Below, piece after piece: positions 1 to 11,066 of a DNA stretch of 64,000 nucleotides. The translations under genes were made by a program, and so were the position numbers. The stretch comes from Dipteris shenzhenensis. Its lineage: Eukaryota > Polypodiophyta > Polypodiopsida > Gleicheniales. The stretch lies in NCBI GenBank assembly GCA_047967505.1, contig CM106539.1. One strand, written 5' to 3'. A model generated the notes under the pieces. The model did not search any database. It saw only the letters and a list, made by a program, of their open reading frames with translations, and had not been told where the DNA came from. Positions within the stretch are counted from its first letter, which is position 1. Each line of letters begins with the position of its first letter.

Positions 1-1036
1 GCTTTGACTTTTAATAGGTTTCTTTAAAAGGGCTAATGCTTCATTATTTATGGTTTCCTTCATATGTATATGTATTTAATCATGTATAGTATATTTATAT
101 ATTTATAGTTTTGGCTCTCTTTAGTCAACCTTTTTGTCAACTATAATTTTATACTTGCTTTGTTTCTTATTTCCCAAAAAATTTTAGCAGTTACGTATAT
201 TCATGTTTATTTATTTTACATTAAAAGTTGATAAGGTGTTACTCCTAATTCAACTTTTGTCTTAAAAGTGAGGGTGTTGATGACCCCCCTTAGCTCTCCA
301 TTTGTCTTAATTCTAACCCTTAGATGTGGTGTTTTTGTCCACTCAGTGACCCTTTTTAAATTAAGATTACCTACATATTTACAAACTTGAAATAGGAATT
401 TTGTAAAATTTGTCTACATATACTCATTTAAAGTTTATTCATTGTTGCTAAATTGCTTTTATTTGTCACTACAAAAAATTGCTTATTTTTTTCAAATGCA
501 TCATTCAATTACGTTTTTAATTACATTGAATTTCTAAGCAAGAACCATGGTTTTTTTCAATCTACTTTAAATACACATATTTTTGCTTTTTAGCACTCTT
601 ATTTCTTAGAAACTTTAAACATTGGTTTTAATTTTGCTTGTTAATTGCCATGGGGGAGGATTACCCCCCATTTTTATTGTAGAGTATCCCATGTTGATTA
701 CCCTCCTATAGATTCTCTTTGTATTTATAGCTTTTAAATTTTTATCTCTCTACTGTAATTTTTAAAATTTCCCTTAATTATCTTTCATTGGAGTGCAGTA
801 CCCCCAACGTTAATCCAATTATTTGCTTGGCCCTCAATTACCACTCAAGGGACAAGGATTAACCCCCTTCTTTAACTAACATTTTCATGCTTTTCTTCAC
901 TCTTGGGCATGGATAATCCCCCTTAGGATTTTTTCACTTTATCGAAATTCTTTAGAATGTAAACTCTCGCTTTGTTCTTAAATTCCTTTAGGGCATTTTT
1001 TTATCTTAGAATTCTAAAAGGTTTGTTCATGATCTT

Positions 1037-1150
1037 TGGTAAAGCGATAACAAGCCAAGGGATACAAGCATTACCTATCTACCCAAATTCAACTTCATTT
1101 TTCTAACAACTGGTTGGTTTGGATGGTGGCGGGTAAGTGGACCCTGACCT
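1037..1150 (+). repeat. Diverged direct repeat, copy 1
   Basis: Begins GGTAAAGCGATAACAAG and ends near TGGACCCTGACCT. It matches 1749-1862 in the same order with many substitutions. No function is assigned; it may be remains of an old terminal repeat. Confidence 0.6.
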
Positions 1151-1385
1151 CAGAACCTTACAGATTCGACACTTTGTACTAATTCTTTACTCAAGTTTGC
1201 AAATTCAATAGAAATAAAAATTCTATTGCCAATCCTCTTGCTTCATTGCCAAATTTTTGGATTGCAATATTGTTTAAAGTTACTTCAATTTATTTTTCTT
1301 TAAAAAATCATTCCATTGCTTTTTATAATTGTCCAAATAATTGAATTAATTGTATGGTTCATTTATTGATGAGATTATTAAATCC

Positions 1386-1531
1386 ATACACACACACACA
1401 TGCATGCACGCACACACACACACACATACACACGTGTGCGTACATGCACATACACACACACACATAGATGAACATGCACATGCATGTGCATGCATATGTA
1501 CATCAACATGCACACACACACATACACACAA
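1386..1531. repeat. (CA)n-rich microsatellite
   Basis: Interrupted CA dinucleotide tract mixed with TGCATG and ACGTGTGCG stretches, so it also contains alternating purine-pyrimidine runs. Open frames across it encode only Cys-Val or His-Thr repeats and are not genes. Confidence 0.9.
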
Positions 1532-1748
1532 ATGTATACCTCCCTAGTTGAATTATTCTTTTATGTACCCCCCATAAAATCTCCCCTTTACACTCTCTTT
1601 TTTACCACCCCACACACCAAGCACACTAATTCTTCAATACCTCCTCTAATCCCTTCTCAACCCATGTACTCATTTTCTCCTTACTCCACTTGTGACTTAA
1701 GATTTTCTTTAATTATCTAAGAATCCATATGGTTGTCTATATTCCTAG

Positions 1749-1862
1749 GTAAAGCAATAACAAGATGAGGAAAACAAGCATTACCTTTCTACCCAAACGT
1801 AACTATGATGTTCTAACACCTAGTTTGTTTGGATGGTGGTAGGAAAGTGGACATTGACCTTG
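1749..1862 (+). repeat. Diverged direct repeat, copy 2
   Basis: Begins GGTAAAGCAATAACAAG and ends near TGGACATTGACCT. It is the second copy of the element at 1037-1150 and ends about 20 bp before the Ty3-A 5' LTR. Confidence 0.6.
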
Positions 1863-1884
1863 GAATCTGGACTGCATGAGGATT

Positions 1885-2195
1885 TGTTATTGCATAATCA
1901 TGCGGGTTAGCAGCAGTGACCTAGAGGGGTGTGTGAGGGTAGGTTAGCCACAAGGTTGATTGTTCATATCTCCAAGTGGTTGTAGTCTTCAACAGCTGCT
2001 TCTCTAACCGTCAAACAATTCTGTACGCATGCTATTATCAGCATTCTGAGATCATTGTGTATGCAAAAATGTTGTGCAAGATATTGCTCTGGAATACAGT
2101 GCTCTTCAGTGTTCTATCTCTTGCATATCTATATTCTGTCTCGTGGATGTTGCGCGTAGTATTGTTTATCTATTGCTTTCCATAGCCTCTGTGCA
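1885..2195 (+). repeat. Ty3-A 5' LTR
   Basis: Matches 10431-10739 along its length, including GCATAATCATGNGGGTTAGC and TTGCTTTCCATAGC. It starts TGTT and ends near GTGCA. Just after it, around 2213-2235, ATTGGTGATCACGATGCGC is also conserved in Ty3-A2 (56280-56300). It lies where a primer-binding site would be, but it is not the usual tRNA-Met site. Confidence 0.85.
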
Positions 2196-2278
2196 CATTT
2201 ATGATGCTACAGATTGGTGATCACGATGCGCATTCTTACCATCATGCAAGGAATTCACGATCGGGCAATTGAGCTCTC

Positions 2279-2503
2279 ATGTCATCCGCTCCTTGCTGTC
2301 TTTGCGGAGGCACTTCCCATGGAGGTGTGCACACAGTTGCACTCACTTCGGAGGAGATTCGGGAAGAGATTGCTGCGATGAGGAGACACATCCATGGATT
2401 TCAAGATGAACTCCATCGAATGCGATATGATCCTCAACATCCTGCCTACGATCGAGCGAGTGCAGAAATTCCAGTGAAGAACCTCATTAGGTGGTCGTGG
2501 TAG
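2279..2503 (+). CDS. Small upstream ORF (ORF0) of Ty3-A
   Basis: A 74-residue frame just after the 5' LTR, in the same frame as gag but closed by TAG before the gag Met at 2540. It has a CCLCGGTSH start and then a helical stretch rich in Glu, Arg and His. The related copy Ty3-A2 has a matching frame from about 56366, and both the terminating TAG and a second TAG just before the gag Met are shared. Stops shared by two diverged copies look ancestral rather than decay, so this may be a real separate ORF, or gag may be reached by reinitiation. I do not recognise the protein. Confidence 0.45.
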   Translation: MSSAPCCLCGGTSHGGVHTVALTSEEIREEIAAMRRHIHGFQDELHRMRYDPQHPAYDRASAEIPVKNLIRWSW

Positions 2504-2539
2504 TGCATTTTGTAGTTGTTGGCTTCCCAGTAGGCATGC

Positions 2540-3727
2540 ATGCGCACATGCTCGAAAGGACCTTCTGATCCCTTGACATCGACGACGCGGCTACGACAAC
2601 ACAACAGTGATCCTGAGCATGGGGCTGACAGTCCACAAGAAGCTTTGGGGGGGGTCAATCGGTGTCAGAGCTCACCTGCACAGTCAGTTTCATCACCAAA
2701 GCTGTGGGTACAGGTCTCGATTGATGCACGTCAAGTGCTGAGTGCATCTTCATCCCCAATGACAGTTTTCGTGGCTTCTCGCAATCTCTTTGGTCAAGGA
2801 AGGCCATCTAGAGGAGCACCAATTGTTGATGGTGTGCTGATGGCTGTGGCGGGTAACGTTAAGTATGCCAAGTTTTCGGGGAAAAAGTTGAATGACCCCG
2901 ATGCGCATGTTCGGATGTTCGAAAAGGTGTATGGAATCAACAATCCGAGAGTTGTGGTACCGCTCCAACAAGAGGCAATTTTTGAGTCAACCTTATCAAG
3001 TAAGGTAGCACGTTGGTTGTTGGCAGAGTATGCAATGAACCATTTTACCACATATGATGCGGCTTGGGATGCATTCTTGAGGCAGTTTCATCAAGAAAAA
3101 ATGATCTTGCAAACTCTGGAGAGACTGTGTAGCTTAGAACAACGCAATCAGGATGTGGAAGGTTATGCATCCAAATTCAATTTACTCTTGCAACATGTCC
3201 CTGTGACTCAAAGCCCTGCTTAGGAGGTACTCAATGACTACTTCATTTTGGGGCTGTCATGAGATCTGCGGACAGCGTTGGCCACAGTGGATCGGACACA
3301 GACAACACTTGTGGCAGTCATGGCGCAAGCAGTGCGAGTGGGGGAATCATTGCATGGGAGGAAATCTAGATATCACAAATCTGGGAAGAGCAAATCTAAG
3401 AAGAAAATGTCCAAATCCAAGAAGTCGGATGACAGTGAGGATGATTCAGATGCGACCAGTTTGGATGGAAGGTCTAAAGGTACCAGTTTAGAGGATTCTG
3501 ACTTGAAAGCAAAGGCGAAGTCCCGGAGAACCTCTAAAGGAGGTAAGGGTGCACCAGTGGCTTTCAGAGAAGGATCCGTACCTAAAGGCTTGAAGGGGAT
3601 ATGGTGTACTCACTACTACAATCCTAGTCACTCTACAGTCGAGTGTGCTCTTAACGCAAATTGGTGCACAATTTGCTTGACTAATACACACAACACGATG
3701 GCATGCCATTACAATGGGCATGACTAG
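2540..3727 (+). pseudogene. gag: Ty3-A gag (capsid and double zinc knuckle), decayed
   Basis: Encodes the structural Gag that packages the element RNA. Residues from about 100 carry a retrotransposon-gag core (ARWLLAEYAM, then FLRQFHQEKM and LEQRNQDVEGYA). A Lys/Ser-rich basic region follows, then two tandem zinc knuckles near 3600-3715: a variant CX2YX4HX4C (CTHYYNPSHSTVEC) and a perfect CX2CX4HX4C (CTICLTNTHNTMAC). The frame is constant, but it is broken by TAG at 3221-3223 and a TGA about 35 bp later. Ty3-D shows the same Tyr-variant plus canonical knuckle pair, which suggests a shared lineage. Confidence 0.8.
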
Positions 3728-4549
3728 AGAGCAGTTGGTCAACAACAAGATGCGTCTACATCTTTTGTGCAAGAAGAGCCATAGAAGCAAGCATTCCAAC
3801 CTCAGCAATAGACGTTCCAATGAGGCAGAGGCGACGATGGCCACGCATGCAGATGTGGAGGCAGGGGTCATGGTCAAAATCATCCGAAGACTATCTACTT
3901 TTGTTTGGGCGAAGGCCATTGGCAAAACGAATGCCTGGAGGCTCATGAATGGGATCGGTAATGCGCGAAGTGGCAAAATATGGTCGGGAAAATGCCTAGC
4001 ACTTCGATGGTACACATTGTTAATGATGATCTGCCTGTGTGCCTAGAGATTAGCATAATCACCCATGCTGGTACTAAGCTACAAGGACTGACTCCCAAGA
4101 ACAGCGACAAGATGCTTGATTGGTCAGCTCAAGAACATGTGCGTCGCCAAGTTTTTGAGTTGGTGACGGAGGAGCCACCATTGATGTCTCTACCAGAGTC
4201 CATAGGTGATGCCCAGTGAAGGGCGAAAGGTGCAGTTTGTGGAACCAGTTGTTCAATCATAGGTGGAGACTCAAGCCAAATTCAAATTACACTTACCAAG
4301 AAATGGTCCAATGGCAGTTAAAGGAACTCTGTTGTTGGTCGCCACCAAGCCAAGAGGTGGGCAAATTCTTTGCAAAGGGAGCTGGGGTTGGAGTGCATTT
4401 TGGAGGCTCCTATCCAAATTTTATCGGGCCGATTGCTTAATCTAGTTCCAGGATTCCACCAACAATTGTTGCACTCCCTGCACACGGAGACAGAACCATA
4501 AGAGGTAGAGCTATGTCAAGCTAATTCATGCCCAGTTCCAGTAGTTCCT

Positions 4550-5014
4550 TTGATCGACATGAGAATTTCGGTGATTTCCGCAAAGGCACAAAGTCGGACT
4601 TTTGCTCAGGTGCTAGTAGATGGCGGTTCGGGGGTCAACATTGTCATTTTGAAGACCTACCAAGAAATGGGTTGGATGTCTTGGGAGATGGCACCCTTCT
4701 TGGTCCACATGGCTAATCAATGCCGGGTTCGACCACTCAGAATCTTGCAGGCCATTGTTCTAGAGGTGGCGGACATATCATTCGTAGTGTTTTTTGTGGT
4801 GCTCATGGAAGCCACAACACCAAAGTATAGCATCCTTTTGGGTAGGCCTTGGTTGCGGCAAGCAAAAGTCAAGAAAAATTGGGACCAGAATGTTATTTCA
4901 GTGTGGAGAGGAAAGAAGAAAGTGTGGGTCACAATGGGAGTGGCGGCACCATTGGCGGATGCGGTCCACTGCTTTGCCATCTATCACTGGGCAATGCACC
5001 CATGTAGATCATGA
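4550..5014 (+). pseudogene. Ty3-A aspartic protease fragment
   Basis: Retropepsin that would cut the Gag-Pol precursor. The active-site strand reads VLVDGGSGVNIV, with DGG in place of the usual D-S/T-G, and the C-terminal signature SILLGRPWLR is present. It is in the same frame as gag. The 800 bp between gag and this fragment is linker with short broken frames and no recognisable domain. After 5014 the sequence jumps almost directly to the RT palm. Confidence 0.75.
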
Positions 5015-5091
5015 AAATTCAAGGTTGTCTTGGAGAGACCACTACATTGGTTCTTGGCATAATAATGAGACACAATCTATCATTCTGCTCC

Positions 5092-6221
5092 TCGGATGGA
5101 TATAGCGGGTACAACCAAATCTGAATGGCTCCGGAAGACCAACCCAAAATAGCATTTATCACATCTTGGGGGGTCTATGTCTACACAATTATGTAGTTCG
5201 GATTGCGGAATGCTCCCTCGACCTTTCAGAGGGCAATGCAGGAGATCTTCGGGCCCTATTTGATAGATTTCAAGAGGATTTTCCTAGATGACCTTAGTGT
5301 GTTCGGCACTTTCGATGAGCACCTGGAGCACTTGCAAAAATGTTTCCAATGATGCAAGAGGTCTCCTTCAGTCTGAACCCTTTGAAATGTGCATTTGCAG
5401 TCCGTAGCAGTCGGCTCCTAGGGCATGTGATCTCAACAGAAGGAATTGGAGTGGATCCAGATAAAGTGGCTGTAATTATGCAAGCCCCAGCACCAACAAT
5501 GCCTAAGGAATGCTTGCGATTCTTGGGCCAAATTCGATGGCATGACAGACATCTGTGGTTCCTGGCTCACATGGCAATTCCCTTGAATGCATTGGCACAT
5601 ATGGAACCGAAGGCGTCTGTGTGGACCGCAGAGTGTTACCAAGCATACGGGCAGCTGAAGATTTAGCTTTCTAGATCACCGGTGCTGCTGTCTTTAGATT
5701 GGGAGAAGAATTTTCATGTGTTTGTGGATGCCTCGAATCGAGCCATTAGGAGCATCTTGATGCAGGAAGATGCAAATAAGTGGTATCGCCCAATCCACTA
5801 CATGAGCCGATGGCTCTCAATGGCCGAAAAGAATTATTCCGTCATAGAGCAGGACAGACTGGGCATGATCTATTCTGTCAAGAAATTCCAACATTATTTT
5901 TTGGGCCAACCATTTATCTTCCATGTCGATCATTCCACATTATTAAATTTGGTGAAGCAGCAAAGTCTTACAGGCCGATTGGCACAATGGGTGTTGCTCT
6001 TGCAAGAATACGACTTTGATGTCATTCATCGCTCGGGCTCACAACACGCAGTTGCAAATTACCTGTCTCGACTAGAGTCTTGGGAGTTGCCAATGGGAGT
6101 GGAGGAGGAATTTCTTAATGCGGAGCTGATGATGGCAAAGGCCGAAGTCATCCTAGAAGGACCATGGTCATGGTATGATGAGATGCTCTCATTCCTATCT
6201 ATTGGCATCATGCCCAAATAA
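5092..6221 (+). pseudogene. Ty3-A reverse transcriptase palm plus RNase H, decayed
   Basis: The RT starts abruptly at DGYSGYNQI and includes NAPSTFQRAM and the catalytic FLDDLSVFG. The N-terminal finger half expected in Ty3 RT, with its YRxLN segment, is absent, so an internal deletion is likely. There is a frame change near 5340 and in-frame stops at about 5122, 5194 and 5666. RNase H follows: the first catalytic Asp in FVDASN, then a YSVIEQDRLGMIY segment, then the FHVDHSTL Asp. The end of RNase H carries the usual LAQWVLLLQEYDF stretch. Confidence 0.8.
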
Positions 6222-6389
6222 ATGAATCAGGATCAGAGGAAACATTTGGCATTGCGGAGCCATTCCTTTGAAGTAGTCCTGGGACAGTTGTACCGATGAC
6301 ATCTAATGGAAGCACTGTTGCGGTGTGTTCCACCTCATGAGAGTAGGAAGCAGTCACCACAAAGAAAGTTATGTAGGTAGGGTTATGGT

Positions 6390-7486
6390 GGCCGACCATA
6401 CCAAAGGATGCTCGATGGTTTGCAAAAAGTTACGACCTTTGCCAACAGTTGGGATAGCCCACTGATTGAGACCCCATGCAACTTAATCCCATCTTGCCTC
6501 TAGAACCATTTTAGAAATGGGGCCTATATTTCATGGGTCCATTCAAGCCTGCAACTGCCCGCACCCAGAATTGCTACAATTTGGTAGCTCTACTTACTAT
6601 TGCACCAAATGGGTGGAAGCTTGGGCCTTGCGGGAGAACACTGCAAAATCGGTCGCAAAGTGTCTATACCACGATGTGTTCACTCGGTTCGAGTGTCCAA
6701 TTGAGATTGTTAGCGATAGGGGGACTCATTTTGTCAACAAAGTCATCAAGTGGATGAATGCTTTTTATATGGTGATTCATAAGAAGTCTTCCCCCTATTA
6801 TCCGCAAGCGAATTAACTAGCTAAGTCTACCAATCATACATTCAAGAGGATCATGTCGCACCCCATAGATTGGGATGAAAAGTTGCTGGCAGCATTATGG
6901 GCGTACCGCACTTCATTCAAGGTGGCCACAAGGTTTGACTCCTTTTAAATTTGCATTTGGGCTAAAAGCAATCACGCCAATCGAACATATTGTTTCGAGT
7001 CTAATGATTGCAGTAGAGGACTGGCTCCTTCGGCAGGACTCTATGGTATTCTGGTTGGATGTTCTCGACCAATTGGATGATTTGCGGCTGGAGAGCTATT
7101 ATCTCACCTTGGAGGTTAGGCACAAGTGGAGGGTGGATTTGGCATCTAAGAAGAAATCTTTTGAGCACAGGCAACTGGTTCTTATGTTCAACACTCTCCT
7201 TGGGAAAATGCCAGGGAAATTGAAATTGCAATGGTCGGGTCCTTTCTGGGTTTTTCATGATTGCAGATCGACATCGTTTTATCTCATGGATTTGCAAGGG
7301 CACATTCTTCCACATCCAGTTAATGGGTTTTGGCTTCATCCATACCATCATGACGGCATCCTTCAATGCCCATTCCCCATCTCTAATGAGGCACAAATTT
7401 ATTGGGTTGAGGTGGAGGCAGCCGAGCCATCGCATGAGGACATGTGGCAGAAGGGTTCGCAGCATGATGACAGCAGTCTTCTATGA
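6390..7486 (+). pseudogene. Ty3-A integrase, decayed
   Basis: Would insert the cDNA into the genome. The catalytic core is split over frames: TKWVEAWALRE, then IEIVSDRGTHFVN with the second Asp, then SPYYPQAN where the Glu segment should begin. A frameshift lies near 6815. The C-terminal part (TPFKFAFGLKAITP, then WSGPFWVFHD) continues to about 7360. No chromodomain is seen after it. Confidence 0.75.
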
Positions 7487-7809
7487 GATCCTAGAATAGA
7501 TGCCATGCAACTCACTATCGTTGGATGGGATATTGGAAATCTGAATTCCAACTCTTGCTCCATTGTTTGTATGTCTCAATTGCATGCTACTTGCTCGTCA
7601 TCGCATTTGCAGTTCTCTTGAGAGCATTTGCCTTCCAGCTATCATAAATGTTCTCTGTTATCTTGGTTCTTCTCCTTCACCTTGCCATGGGGATGGCTCA
7701 TGCTCAATTTCTCCCTTTTCTTCCATTGGTGTATATATATTCTCAGTCGATTGATGCTTGTCTTCAGTGGCTATGGATTTGTAGTTTCAGCAATATCGAT
7801 TAGCAGAGG
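7487..7809. other. Spacer between Ty3-A integrase and its third ORF
   Basis: About 320 bp with only short unrelated frames. It may carry the leader or a splice acceptor for expression of the third ORF, but no such signal is clear. Confidence 0.4.
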
Positions 7810-10039
7810 GTGGTTGTTCATCCATCAGCATCGGTGCTTTGCCAACAGTTGGATATAGGAACTATTGTGGAGTTTTTGAATGAGCATCGGGAGTTGATTG
7901 TGCAATTAATTCATCAACGTCTCTTTTTGCCTATGGATGGCGCAATGGTTGTGCAACCAACGTGTACACTGGCAGTGATGGAGGCGAAGTTTGGAGCCCC
8001 TACCAGGGGCAAATACAAGGTGAGTGGATGTTCGGATGCTCAGATGAGGGACCTGTATCACTAGATTCTCGAGTCATTGTTCTTGCACGCCAAGACGTAT
8101 ACCATCATGGCTCAGACTCGAGGGATGATAGATGTTGCTGACGAGAGGGCGGTGCCATGGGCATGAATCCTTAAGGAGTGGATTCATGCAGAGGCTTTAC
8201 AGGTGGCAATTCATGTGGATAAGAAGCAGCCAGCCAATTCCAAGATTGGGCAGGATCTAGAGATTTTATTTCCCATCCATTTAGAGCCGACAGCACCTTG
8301 ACAGCAGTCAACTACCTTGGTGCTCACTCTTGCACCTGAGGGGCGTGCACAGGATGAAGCGGAGGAATCTTCTAGTGAAGTGGCTACAAAAAAATGATGG
8401 AAGGAGCCTTGCCTTAGCCAGGGGTTGGTGCCTCCCCTTGCACCTTCAACTCCAATACATATTGGTGCTATGAGGGGTGTTTCCACTAGTGGGGTGGCGA
8501 TGATGTAGATTGTTGTGTCTACACTAATGGCATTACCAGTCATGGCAGAGGGGGTGACGGTGACTCCAGTGTCTACTGCAGTGGTGATCCTAGGCAGTAC
8601 TCTAGTGGTGGGAGGTTCCCTGATGCAGCAGTGGATGGAGCAGCTTTAGTAGAGTACAACAACAATTGCAGTGACTACTACAACATTAGTGGCAGTCGCT
8701 AATGCGGCGAGGGTGTCAATGCCAGAAGTGTTAATGACGATCTCAAAATTTGCACGTGTATTGCCAGTGTCTTCTACCGAGTTCAATTTTTGGTCGCTGC
8801 CTATGCACATCTAGTTATAGTTTTGTTCGCATTTGCTCACATGGATAGCTTCACGAATTGATAGAGAGGGAGAATTTGCTAGGGCCGTGACTAGTATGGA
8901 GGTAAATTTCACGCAATTGCACATGGAAAATGAAACTCTGCGAGGTCAACAGGAGTGGGTGCGGCAACTAGAGGACCGGATGTCAATCCTTAAAGCCAGA
9001 GTTCAAGTGGCAGAGGCACATTCGAAGGCCACACAGCAACTGCATGCAGAGTATGTGTCGAGCATTGAGCAAGAGTTGCTACATCGATGTACTACTGATG
9101 CGCTAGCAGAGTATTTGCGGGCTTTTTTGGGGAATGTGAACATTATCATGGAGTAGATGGGCTCATTCCTAGAAGCTCTTCAGGGTGATGTAAGGGTGGA
9201 ATGGGATAGGCAGGTGCTAGATGGAGTGTGGCTGTTCAATCCGCAGACCTATCGGGAGCTGGTTCCACACAAATGACAAACCAAACTAGATGGAGATGCG
9301 AGCACTAGTATGATGGGTCCTGGTCAGCAATAGGGTCCGCAGCTGCCGACTAGTTCTAGACCAAAAGGGTCTAGCACTTCTTCAAGTGGTGGTGGTATGG
9401 ATAAGGGAAAAGGAGTGGTTGCAAAAATAGTGCAGATTGAAGAGGATTGGCAAGCCAAATATGAAGAGCTGGCAGAAGGCATTGTGAAAGATGTTCTCCG
9501 CAACAGCAAAAGAATCGATGCGCTGAAGTGGCAGAGGCATTCACTTTGTTTGTGGTTGGAATTGTGTGCCCATTCTTTCAGTCTATCTTTACCTCCTCAT
9601 CCTCCTTGGTGGAAAGAGATAGATAAGTTTCTGGGGAAGTATTTTAATAAGCACACACCTTTTCCAGGGCTACTAGATCCCTCTTCCTATGAGCCAATAG
9701 TGATTCAAAGACTTGCGATGGCATAGGAACAATGGAAACAGCAATTACCACCGAGTGCATGGATATATGAAGTATTACCCACATAGCAGTGACCTAAACA
9801 GTAGGTAGTGAATAGATCCAATCCTCATCCGTTACAATGGCTGATGGATCGGAAGCAAGATCGAAGATTGAAGATGTTTATGTGGAAGTAGTAGCTAGAG
9901 ATGATTGTGGATGCTAGTTCGAGTGAAGCAGCAACACAGTTGCTGACAGAGTTGCATGAGAGTAGTGATGCAGGATTGAGCAAGAGGGGTGGCATTGTTG
10001 CACCTATTCCAATACATTTCTAGTTTGGATGAAGAGTAG
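7810..10039 (+). pseudogene. Ty3-A third ORF downstream of integrase, about 740 codons, coiled coil, unknown function
   Basis: One frame can be read from about 7810 to at least 9990, interrupted only by nonsense codons (for example 8062, 8398, 9154, 9724). It encodes an N-terminal region with FLNEHRELIVQLIHQR, a long Thr/Val-rich stretch, a coiled coil at 8833-9156 (ENETLRGQQEWVRQLEDRM), a Ser/Gly linker and a C-terminal block with GKYFNKHTPFPGLLDP. The C-terminal block recurs in Ty3-A2 at 57184-57608. At three sites a stop in one copy is a Gln codon in the other, so the stops are decay. A one-base indel near 9990 leaves the terminator uncertain (10030 or 10037). No signal peptide or clear membrane segment argues for an envelope. 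I do not recognise the family. Confidence 0.6.
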
Positions 10040-10430
10040 AACTATGGATGGCTACGAAAGGGCCTCGCAGAATAAAGTGTCATTGTGCAACAAAGCGGAT
10101 ATGTCACTATAGTGGTTGCTTTTGGACAGGTAACATCAAAGATGTCGGAAATGCGGAGATGCTTTTGGATAGGGAGGAGAAAAAAAAAAAGGACGTTCAG
10201 ACATGCATTGCGACTACAGAGAGTGGATGTTTTTTTGATTGTTTTTTTGGAATGAGATGCTTGGTAATTCTTGTGTCCTGAGTGAAGAGAGAGATTTAAC
10301 TTACCGCACCTGGTTCTCTACTGAGGCTATGCCTAAAATGATTGTTGCACATACACTTTGCATGTAAGGCATCTGACTTCAGATCGGGGATGTGCATGTG
10401 TGGTTTGCACAGTCCACCATGAGTGCCAAG
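10040..10430 (+). other. Ty3-A 3' untranslated region
   Basis: Follows the third ORF and runs to the 3' LTR. The segment around 10305-10350 (CTGAGGCTATGCC, AAAATGATTGTTGCAC) is conserved at 57825-57855 in Ty3-A2, which stops shortly after that point. No clear polypurine tract touches the LTR. Confidence 0.5.
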
Positions 10431-10739
10431 TGTTATTGCATAATCATGTGGGTTAGCAGCATTGACCTAGAGGGGTGTGCGAGGGTAGGTTAGCCACAAT
10501 GGTTGACGGTTCAGATCTCCAAGCGATTGTAGTCTTCAATGGTTGCTTCTTTAACCATCAGATGGTTCTATACGCATGCTATTATTAGCATGCTGAGATC
10601 ATTGTGTACACAGATGTTGTGCGAGCTATTGCTCTGGAATACATTGCTCTTCGGCATTCTATCTCTTGCATATCTGCATTGTATCTCGTGGATGTTGCAC
10701 ATATCATTTGTCTATTGCTTTCCATAGCATCTGTATGCA
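10431..10739 (+). repeat. Ty3-A 3' LTR
   Basis: Second copy of the 1885-2195 repeat, with many scattered substitutions. It starts TGTTATTGCATAATCATG and ends near CTGTATGCA. Confidence 0.85.
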
Positions 10740-10839
10740 TTGTCAAACTCAATATTATTAAAAAGTCTTAATTTTGGTGGATATTTTTGCAAACTCTAGT
10801 CCTTGCATTTTTCAACTTAGATCTCTCAAACATTTTTCC

Positions 10840-10968
10840 TTATGTGTTCCCTCTCCACCACCCCCCCCTTCACCACACCTCCCTTCCATGTCCCCCACCT
10901 GTCACCCGCTCCGCCCCCCCATCCCTCTTTCTCCCCCCTCTCTCTATCCCTCACATCTCTCTTTTTCC

Positions 10969-11066
<98 letters not shown>

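Larger units (their letters stand above)
1..1884. other. AT-rich intergenic stretch, no gene seen
   Basis: No credible coding region on either strand. The sequence is AT-rich with repeated short C-tracts in contexts such as ATTACCCCC near 258, 659, 799, 855 and 914. It holds a CA microsatellite and two diverged copies of a roughly 114-bp direct repeat, listed separately. It could be decayed retroelement leader or LTR, but no terminal structure can be recognised. Confidence 0.6.
1885..10739 (+). mobile_element. Ty3-A: old Ty3/gypsy LTR retrotransposon with an extra 3' ORF
   Basis: Terminal repeats of about 310 bp share the start TGTTATTGCATAATCATG and end near TGCA. In order inside: a small upstream ORF, gag with two zinc knuckles, aspartic protease, RT, RNase H, integrase, then about 2.2 kb of a third ORF before the 3' LTR. 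This is Ty3/gypsy order (integrase after RNase H). The DGYSGYNQ and FLDD motifs recall the non-chromodomain branch (Athila-like), and I see no chromodomain. The copy is dead: it has many nonsense codons, several frameshifts and a missing first half of RT. The LTRs differ at many positions and no target-site duplication is visible, so it is old. A deletion derivative of the same family lies at 43087-43172 plus 56043-57860. Confidence 0.88.

Noticed and set aside
1346-1547. Open frames of Cys-Val and His-Thr repeats
   Set aside because: Pure product of the CA microsatellite.
7810-10039. Third ORF of Ty3-A as an envelope gene
   Set aside because: Right position for an env-like ORF, but no signal peptide or membrane segment is seen.
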